Origin: Methylotenera sp. | Lineage (GTDB): Bacteria; Pseudomonadota; Gammaproteobacteria; Burkholderiales; Methylophilaceae | NCBI GenBank assembly: GCA_027487055.1 | Contig: JAIYEJ010000016.1 | Location: 1 to 5,526 of the forward strand | Direction of reading: 5' to 3' | Length of the DNA: 5,526 nucleotides | Shown: in pieces, positions 1 to 4,728 of the stretch | Numbering within the stretch: the stretch's first letter is position 1 | Layout: every line of letters starts with the position of its first letter | Program-made: the position numbers and the translations under genes | The notes under the pieces: model-generated | Database searches by the model: none | The model's input: the letters and a program-made list of their open reading frames with translations, nothing else | What the model was told of the DNA's origin: nothing

Positions 1-605
1 AGGCTAAATTGTTACAAGAGAAGCTACGCATTAATGATCTGATTTTGCCAGTAGATCACCTTGCAACCCGCGTCTATAGCCAAAACCGTGAGGTTGCTAT
101 TTTAGAGTATCTCTCTTGGTCGAGCTATTTTTTCTGGGGCGCATATAATATTAAAGATCAAAATTCATCTACCAATGTGACTAAAAGCGTGCATGGCGTT
201 GCAGAATCTAGAAGCCCTGCCAAAGTATTTACTGCTAACAACACGCCTTATTTTGTGAATCATCTTGAAAAGCTGCCTTCCCCCACAGAAACTTTTGTGC
301 GTAACTATGGCCCGCGCTTACATCATATGGCGCTTGCGGTGAAAGATGGTGAACGTGATGGTGTTGAACATATTGATTTTGTAGTAAACGCAATTGCTGA
401 ACAGGGCAAAGGTTTCTTGCTAGATGTGATTGGCTCCAAAGAGCAGGGCTTAAAACAAATATTCTCAAATGCTTCAGAACATTCATCACTGATTATTGAA
501 TACGTACAGCGTTATGGTGATTTTGATGGTTTTTTTACTAAAGAAAATGTAGCCGCGTTAACAGAAGCGGCGGGCGCAGAAGAGGGTGTTAAAGCTTTTA
601 ACTAA
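1..605 (+). CDS. VOC-superfamily protein, HPPD-like C-terminal domain (5' end missing)
   Basis: The frame is open to the left edge (first whole codon at 3), so the TTG at 9 is not a convincing start and the gene is N-terminally truncated by the window. About 200 residues are visible, ending at TAA 603-605. Counting from the TTG, three spaced candidate metal ligands appear: His17 in PVDHLA, His106 in RLHHMAL and Glu164 in LIIEYVQR. These match the two-His-one-Glu Fe(II) pattern of vicinal-oxygen-chelate enzymes. The C-terminus (IIEYVQRYGDFDGFFTKENV) resembles the end of 4-hydroxyphenylpyruvate dioxygenase, where an EIIQR-like strand is followed by a GF..GNF-like helix. By family knowledge the product may be an Fe(II)-dependent dioxygenase of aromatic 2-oxoacids, but a different VOC enzyme is possible because the N-terminal half cannot be seen. 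A 66-base gap separates it from the ATP-grasp gene, so a link to the Anbu cluster is not established. Confidence 0.6.
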   Translation, partial: AKLLQEKLRINDLILPVDHLATRVYSQNREVAILEYLSWSSYFFWGAYNIKDQNSSTNVTKSVHGVAESRSPAKVFTANNTPYFVNHLEKLPSPTETFVRNYGPRLHHMALAVKDGERDGVEHIDFVVNAIAEQGKGFLLDVIGSKEQGLKQIFSNASEHSSLIIEYVQRYGDFDGFFTKENVAALTEAAGAEEGVKAFN

Positions 606-618
606 ATGAATGCGTTAA

Positions 619-661
619 TTGGCATAGTATTCGCTAGTTAACACTAATATCACCATATAAT
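619..661 (+). promoter_or_regulatory. Candidate promoter for the ATP-grasp/alpha-E/Anbu operon
   Basis: The 66-base gap before the ATP-grasp gene contains a perfect -10 hexamer TATAAT at 656-661, but no good -35 at 16-18 bases upstream of it (GCTAGT at 633-638). Initiation from it would fall only a few bases before the ATG at 672, giving a nearly leaderless mRNA, which would agree with the lack of a Shine-Dalgarno sequence there. An alternative is TTGGCA at 619-624 with ACTAAT at 643-648, 18 bases apart, which would give a short untranslated leader. The sequence alone does not choose between them. No convincing terminator for the upstream gene lies in the gap, so read-through is also possible. 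Confidence 0.4.
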
Positions 662-671
662 GATTATATAA

Positions 672-2120
672 ATGAAAATATCCTCCATAGAGTACGCTTC
701 AGTAAAAGCTTATGATGAATTATTAGATCAGCATTTACGACCACGTGCTGTTGCTAAACCGTTGTTTGATTATCTAAGCTCGCTTGATGAAAAAGAACTT
801 CAAGATAGGCGACATGCTGTAGAAGCAACTATTATGGCGATGGGGATTACTTTTACGATTTACTCAGATGCTGGAAATATAGACAGGGCTTGGCCTTTCG
901 ATGTGGTGCCTAGAGTTATGAGCAGACGTGAATGGGAGCCGATACAAGCGGGTTTGAAACAACGTCTGACAGCTTTGAATATGTTTATTAACGATTTGTA
1001 CAATAAACAGCAAATCGTCAAAGATGGTGTCTTTCCAATCGAAGTACTAAAAGGCTCAGCAAACTTTAGAAAACAGTGCGTAGGTGTAACGCCTAGATTT
1101 GGTGCGTGGGCACATATTTGTGGCACAGACTTGGTGCGCGATAGTGACGGTACAATGTATGTGTTAGAAGATAACTTACGTGTACCTTCAGGCGTTTCTT
1201 ATATGCTAGAAAATCGCCAAATCATGAAGCGCATTTTCCCAGAGTTGTTTAGAACATCTACCATTTTACCCGTTGATGATTATCCAACGCAGTTATATAA
1301 CACCTTGGCTGCACTTTCTCCACGTAGCGGCGAAGTACCGGTTATTGTCGTTTTAACGCCTGGCATTTATAACTCAGCATATTTTGAGCATAGCTATTTA
1401 GCACAGCAAATGGGCGTGTATTTAGTTGAAGGCTCAGACTTGATGGTGGACGAAAACGATGTTGTTTACATGAAAAATATCACAGGTTTACAACGTGTAG
1501 ATGTGATTTATCGTCGCATTGATGATGACTTTTTAGACCCTGAAGTGTTTAACCCTGAGTCGGTGTTGGGCATACGGGGTTTAATGCGTGCTTGGCGCAG
1601 TGGAAATGTGGCCATTGCTAACGCGCCGGGCGCTGGTGTGGCAGATGATAAGGTTGTTTATACCTTTGTGCCAAAAATCATTAAATATTATTTAGATCAA
1701 GATCCAATATTGCAAAACGTCCCAAGCTATATGTGTATGTATGAAGACCAACGCGATTATGTATTAAAAAATTTAGATAAACTAGTAGTCAAGCCTGCTA
1801 ACGAATCTGGTGGATATGGCATGCTTATTGGACCGCGTGCTACACAAGCGGAACGTGATCAATTTAAGGAGCTTATTTTAAATAATCCTCGCAACTATAT
1901 GGCGCAACCAACGTTGAATATTTCGACTGCGCCCACTATCATAGAAGGACAACTTGCTCCTAGACACCTTGATTTGAGGCCATTTGTGTTGCAGTCCGAC
2001 AAGCTATACGCCACTACTGGCGGCTTAACGCGCGTGGCGATGCGTCAAGGTTCACTCGTGGTGAATTCATCTCAAGGCGGCGGTAGTAAAGATACTTGGA
2101 TTGTAGAGGAGGATGTCTGA
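672..2120 (+). CDS. Circularly permuted ATP-grasp protein (COG2308 / CP_ATPgrasp type, formerly DUF404/DUF407)
   Basis: This 482-residue protein is full length for the family. ATP-grasp enzymes form amide bonds through acyl-phosphate intermediates; members next to alpha-E proteins are proposed peptide or amide ligases with unknown substrate, probably cytoplasmic since no signal peptide or membrane segment is seen. Recognisable blocks are DELLDQHLRPR near residue 15, the acidic LEDNLRVPSGVSYMLENR at 165-182 (likely metal and nucleotide contacts), the glycine-rich KPANESGGYGMLIG at 374-387 with Lys374 as the probable ATP-binding lysine, PRHLDLRPFV at 430-439, and the C-terminal SSQGGGSKDTW at 466-476. 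The order of these blocks fits the permuted fold. The ATG at 672 is fixed because the preceding in-frame codon is TAA (669-671); no Shine-Dalgarno sequence precedes it. The stop TGA (2118-2120) shares one base with the alpha-E start, indicating coupled expression. Confidence 0.95.
   Translation: MKISSIEYASVKAYDELLDQHLRPRAVAKPLFDYLSSLDEKELQDRRHAVEATIMAMGITFTIYSDAGNIDRAWPFDVVPRVMSRREWEPIQAGLKQRLTALNMFINDLYNKQQIVKDGVFPIEVLKGSANFRKQCVGVTPRFGAWAHICGTDLVRDSDGTMYVLEDNLRVPSGVSYMLENRQIMKRIFPELFRTSTILPVDDYPTQLYNTLAALSPRSGEVPVIVVLTPGIYNSAYFEHSYLAQQMGVYLVEGSDLMVDENDVVYMKNITGLQRVDVIYRRIDDDFLDPEVFNPESVLGIRGLMRAWRSGNVAIANAPGAGVADDKVVYTFVPKIIKYYLDQDPILQNVPSYMCMYEDQRDYVLKNLDKLVVKPANESGGYGMLIGPRATQAERDQFKELILNNPRNYMAQPTLNISTAPTIIEGQLAPRHLDLRPFVLQSDKLYATTGGLTRVAMRQGSLVVNSSQGGGSKDTWIVEEDV
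2107..2112 (+). promoter_or_regulatory. Strong Shine-Dalgarno sequence for the alpha-E gene
   Basis: AGGAGG lies inside the last codons of the ATP-grasp gene, 7 bases before the ATG at 2120. It decides the start: the in-frame TTG at 2096 lies upstream of this site and would add eight non-conserved residues, whereas the ATG at 2120 begins directly with the family's N-terminal motif MLARDAENLYW. It is the only textbook ribosome binding site among the plus-strand starts of the cluster. Confidence 0.9.
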
Positions 2121-3082
2121 TGCTGGCGCGTGATGCAGAAAACCTCTATTGGATGGCGCGTTATTTAGAGCGCGCTGAAAATACAGCGAGATTGATTATT
2201 AAGATTTCTGATACCTTACTCGATATCCCTAATGGTGCCTCTTTAGGTTGGGGGACATTGCTAAAAGTAGCTGGTTTAGATCAACTGTATCAAGAGTATT
2301 ACGATGATGCGAATGAAAATGACATTATGCATTTTTTAATTGCTGATGAACGTAATCCAAGCTCTATATTGGCTTGCGTAAAATTTGCACGCGAAAATAC
2401 GCGTACTTTGCGTGAAATGTTGCCTGAAGATCTATGGGAACGCATTAATGGCTTGTATTTATATATTCAAAATAACCTGCAAGAGGCTTCCAAAAATAGG
2501 CGTAATAAGTATATGTTTTTGCAAAGTATTATTAGCCAGCGACACGCAATTATTGGTTTAATTGCCTGCGCAATGGAGCAAGATTTAGCATATCATTTTA
2601 TTAAGCTGGGTCGCAGTATTGAGCGAGCCGATATGACCACGCGCATTATGGATATTAACTATGCAATCTCTTTGCCTGAAGATCATCCATTATTCGAAAT
2701 CACCATGCAAACCTTATGGGCAGGTATTTTAAAATCACTCTCTGCATTTCAAACGTATCGCAGGCTTAAGGCGTTTCATGTCAATATGCCAGACGTAGTG
2801 GACTTTTTATTTCACGAAAAGCGCTTCCCAAGAAGTGTTAAGCACTGCCTTGCTGAGATAGACGCTTGCTTGCAATTAATGCCGCAAAGTGAAAAAATAA
2901 TCATTGCAACGAATTCAGCTCTAACTAATCTTAGCCAGTTAAACACAAAAGCCATGAACCTTACTAAACTTCATGAATATATTGATGTATCGCAACTATA
3001 TTTAGGCAAAATTCACCAAGCTATCGATTTGGTTTATTTCCGTGCCTATGAAACCCAGGCCTCAGCCCAAATCTCAGCATGA
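2120..3082 (+). CDS. Alpha-E domain protein (COG2307, DUF403), partner of the ATP-grasp protein
   Basis: A 320-residue, apparently all-helical soluble protein of normal length for the alpha-E family, almost always encoded beside or fused to the COG2308 ATP-grasp protein. Its biochemical role is unproven; it is thought to act with the ATP-grasp enzyme in making a peptide-like product or tag. The signature appears twice: ENLYWMARYLERAENTARLI at residues 7-26 and a related HFIKLGRSIERADMTTRIMD at 159-178. The shared R.(I/L)ERA(E/D).T.R pattern suggests an internal repeat of helical halves with conserved Arg and Glu side chains. The start at 2120 was chosen for the good ribosome binding site, the one-base overlap with the upstream stop (TGATG), and the exact fit to the family N-terminus. 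Its TGA (3080-3082) overlaps the ATG of the first Anbu gene by four bases, tying ligase-pair and hydrolase expression together. The C-terminal few residues (ASAQISA) look unstructured. Confidence 0.95.
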   Translation: MLARDAENLYWMARYLERAENTARLIIKISDTLLDIPNGASLGWGTLLKVAGLDQLYQEYYDDANENDIMHFLIADERNPSSILACVKFARENTRTLREMLPEDLWERINGLYLYIQNNLQEASKNRRNKYMFLQSIISQRHAIIGLIACAMEQDLAYHFIKLGRSIERADMTTRIMDINYAISLPEDHPLFEITMQTLWAGILKSLSAFQTYRRLKAFHVNMPDVVDFLFHEKRFPRSVKHCLAEIDACLQLMPQSEKIIIATNSALTNLSQLNTKAMNLTKLHEYIDVSQLYLGKIHQAIDLVYFRAYETQASAQISA

Positions 3083-3813
3083 CTTATTGTTTAGCGATTC
3101 ATGCCAACGATGGCTTGGTGTTATGCTCGGACTCGCGCACGAATGCAGGCTTTGATAACATTTCGGTTTATTCAAAAATGCATCGATTTGTTTGGCCTGG
3201 CAATCGCTTTCTTACGATTATGTCATCAGGTAATTTAGCTACTACTCAGGCTGTTATTAGTAAGATTAGGCAAGATTTAAATCAACATGCCCTCATTAAC
3301 TTACTCACAGTGAGCAGTCTGCATGAAGCTGCCGATTATGTTGCGAGTACGAGTACCGAGGTACAAAAAATACAAGCTGCACGCGATACGAAAAGCATCA
3401 GTTTCGAGGCTACTTTTATCATTGCGGGCCAAATCGGTACGCAGCCTATGGAAACCTTGCTTATTTACCCACAAGGTAATTTTATTTACGAATCGGAAGT
3501 GTATCCTTTTTTACAAATTGGCGAAATAAAATACGGAAAACCAATACTAGACCGAGTTGCTAAACGCGATATTTCACTAGAGGCTGCAGCAAGATGTGCT
3601 CTCGTCTCGATGAATTCAACTATTAGAAGTAACCTAACCGTTGGTCCGCCAGTGGAACTTCTTATTTACAAAAAAGATGCGTTAGAAATGAGCACATATA
3701 TGCTACTGACTGACAAAGATGATTTTGCAAAAAAATTATCAGAATCATGGGATAGTGGCCTTAAGCAAGCACTGGAGTCACTTCCACGTTTTTCATGGGA
3801 AGTCGCAAAGTAG
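3079..3813 (+). CDS. Anbu proteasome-type N-terminal-threonine hydrolase, copy 1 (COG3484)
   Basis: A 244-residue protein of usual Anbu length. Anbu is an Ntn-hydrolase related to HslV and proteasome beta subunits. The N-terminus MTYCLAI has Thr directly after Met, so removal of Met would expose the catalytic Thr1 without a propeptide. In mature numbering, Asp17 (in CSDSRTNAG) and Lys32 (in YSKMH) complete the proteasome-type active site. Other conserved blocks are TIMSSGNLATTQ at 46-57, LQIGEIKYGKPILDRV at 145-160 and RCALVSMNSTIRSNLTVGPP at 172-191. No signal peptide is seen, so it should be cytoplasmic. The start overlaps the alpha-E stop as ATGA with no Shine-Dalgarno sequence before it, so translation probably depends on ribosomes finishing the alpha-E gene. 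A second Anbu follows after 116 bases, about 64% identical over 244 ungapped positions by hand count. Known Anbu particles are described as self-assembled open or spiral rings; substrates are unknown. Confidence 0.94.
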   Translation: MTYCLAIHANDGLVLCSDSRTNAGFDNISVYSKMHRFVWPGNRFLTIMSSGNLATTQAVISKIRQDLNQHALINLLTVSSLHEAADYVASTSTEVQKIQAARDTKSISFEATFIIAGQIGTQPMETLLIYPQGNFIYESEVYPFLQIGEIKYGKPILDRVAKRDISLEAAARCALVSMNSTIRSNLTVGPPVELLIYKKDALEMSTYMLLTDKDDFAKKLSESWDSGLKQALESLPRFSWEVAK

Positions 3814-3837
3814 CACCCCATAATAATCATTTTTTTT

Positions 3838-3851
3838 AGGTTTTTTAACCT
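3838..3851 (+). other. Short hairpin between the two Anbu genes, possible weak attenuator
   Basis: AGGTT at 3838-3842 can pair with AACCT at 3847-3851 around a TTTT loop, directly after a run of T bases. The stem is only five base pairs and is followed by just two further T bases before a G, so it is not a typical intrinsic terminator. It may slow or partly stop transcription between the two copies, or be chance in an AT-rich gap. It adjoins the -35 element of the next promoter. Confidence 0.25.
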
Positions 3852-3880
3852 TTGCCATTATCCTTTGAATAGACTATGAT
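3852..3880 (+). promoter_or_regulatory. Sigma70-like promoter for the second Anbu gene
   Basis: TTGCCA at 3852-3857 and TATGAT at 3875-3880 each match five of six consensus bases and are separated by the ideal 17 bases. Transcription would begin near 3887 and leave a leader of roughly 43 bases, AT-rich, before the ATG at 3930. The leader has only a weak AGG (3925-3927), two bases from the ATG, so translation efficiency may be modest. The site implies that copy 2 can be expressed apart from the upstream operon. Confidence 0.6.
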
Positions 3881-3929
3881 TATCGTTAAATCAAAATTTA
3901 AAAATTAAAGTTCACTTAAATATTAGGCC

Positions 3930-4697
3930 ATGACATATTGTCTTTCAATTAACACTAAGCAGGGCTTAGTATTGTGTTCTGATTCCCGCACCAATGCTGG
4001 GTTTGACAATGTTTCGACTTATAATAAGATGCACACTTTTTCATGGTTGAATAATCGTTTTTTCACCATTATGTCGTCAGGTAACTTAGCCACAACGCAA
4101 TTAGTATTAAAAAAAGTTCGTTCAGATTTAGACAATGGCACTGTACCTAACTTGTTGAGTGTGAATACCATGCAAGAAGCGACGGATTACGTGGCAAATA
4201 TCAGCACGAATGTGCAAGGTTTGCATGTGGTAAGAGATACTGGCAGTACAAATTTTGAGGCCACGTTTATTATGGCAGGCCAAATTGGTGCGCAAACCCC
4301 AGAGACTTCACTCATTTATCCGCAAGGCAATTATATTTGTGAGTCTGATGAACATCCATACTTGCAAATTGGCGAAATAAAATATGGTAAACCAATTCTA
4401 GATCGCGTTATTAGCCGTGATACTGATTTAAACCATGCCTCACGTTGTGCTTTGGTTTCAATGAACTCAACCATTCGTAGTAACTTAACCGTCGGGCCAC
4501 CAATTGATTTGCTGATTTACGAAAAAGATAGTTTAAATGGTGGTCGCTTGGTACATCTGACGGAGAATGATACGTTTGCCAAGCAGTTTTCTGATGCTTG
4601 GAATGCGGGTTTGGCAAAGGCCTTACAAGAGTTGCCTCGCTTTGAGTGGGAAGAAGAGTCTTTCCAATCTAACCCGATACAGCAACAAAACTACTAA
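3930..4697 (+). CDS. Anbu proteasome-type N-terminal-threonine hydrolase, copy 2 (COG3484)
   Basis: A 255-residue paralogue of the preceding gene, aligning with it without gaps over 244 positions at about 64% identity (hand count). It begins MTYCLSI, so Thr becomes the N-terminus after Met removal; mature Asp17 (CSDSRTNAG) and Lys32 (YNKMH) are kept, and the RCALVSMNSTIRSNLTVGPP block at 172-191 is identical in both copies. Nothing suggests a pseudogene. The start is fixed by the MTYC motif and by an in-frame TAG at 3924-3926. Differences cluster at residues 61-82, around 139-143 and at 201-209, and copy 2 carries an 11-residue Gln/Asn-rich extension (ending IQQQNY) missing from copy 1. Codons for identical residues often differ at third positions, which points to an old duplication or separate acquisition rather than a recent copying event. 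It has its own candidate promoter and ends just before a hairpin shared with the convergent DUF2126 gene. Confidence 0.94.
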   Translation: MTYCLSINTKQGLVLCSDSRTNAGFDNVSTYNKMHTFSWLNNRFFTIMSSGNLATTQLVLKKVRSDLDNGTVPNLLSVNTMQEATDYVANISTNVQGLHVVRDTGSTNFEATFIMAGQIGAQTPETSLIYPQGNYICESDEHPYLQIGEIKYGKPILDRVISRDTDLNHASRCALVSMNSTIRSNLTVGPPIDLLIYEKDSLNGGRLVHLTENDTFAKQFSDAWNAGLAKALQELPRFEWEEESFQSNPIQQQNY

Positions 4698-4701
4698 AAA
4701 C

Positions 4702-4722
4702 AGCCAATTTTTTTAATTGGCT
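4702..4722. terminator. Bidirectional intrinsic terminator between convergent genes
   Basis: AGCCAATT at 4702-4709 pairs perfectly with AATTGGCT at 4715-4722 around a TTTTT loop. On the plus strand it is followed by TTTGTTTT, ending the Anbu copy 2 transcript; on the minus strand the hairpin is followed by GTTTTTAG, ending the DUF2126 transcript. It fills most of the 31 bases between the two stop codons, as expected for a terminator serving both directions. Confidence 0.85.
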
Positions 4723-4728
4723 TTTGTT

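Noticed and set aside
235..489. Minus-strand open frame of 84 codons inside the VOC gene
   Set aside because: It lies wholly antisense to a recognisable coding region, has low-complexity His/Gln stretches and no family features; it is a shadow frame.
860..1126. Minus-strand open frame of 88 codons inside the ATP-grasp gene
   Set aside because: Antisense to strongly conserved ATP-grasp sequence with no recognisable protein character.
2096..2119. TTG at 2096 as the start of the alpha-E protein
   Set aside because: It adds eight residues not matching the family and lies upstream of the strong AGGAGG at 2107-2112, which points to the ATG at 2120.
3323..3529. Plus-strand 68-codon frame inside Anbu copy 1, and the minus-strand 68-codon frame at 4411-4617 inside copy 2
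   Set aside because: Both overlap conserved Anbu coding sequence in other frames, and neither is preserved in the paralogous gene, so they are not real genes.
3816..3834. Fur-box-like stretch around ATAATAATCATT
   Set aside because: Only about 12 of 19 positions match the consensus, in a very AT-rich gap after a gene end and upstream of the promoter; too weak to call.
3823..3883. Inverted pair ATAATCAT (3823-3830) and ATGATTAT (3876-3883), the second overlapping the -10 element
   Set aside because: Eight bases with 45 bases between, no extension at either end and AT-rich; chance is a sufficient explanation without comparative support.
3079..4697. Anbu pair read instead as HslV or as BPH (betaproteobacterial proteasome homologue)
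   Set aside because: The MTYC start, CSDSRTNAG and the 244-255 residue length are Anbu hallmarks; HslV is shorter and would normally sit next to hslU, which is absent here.
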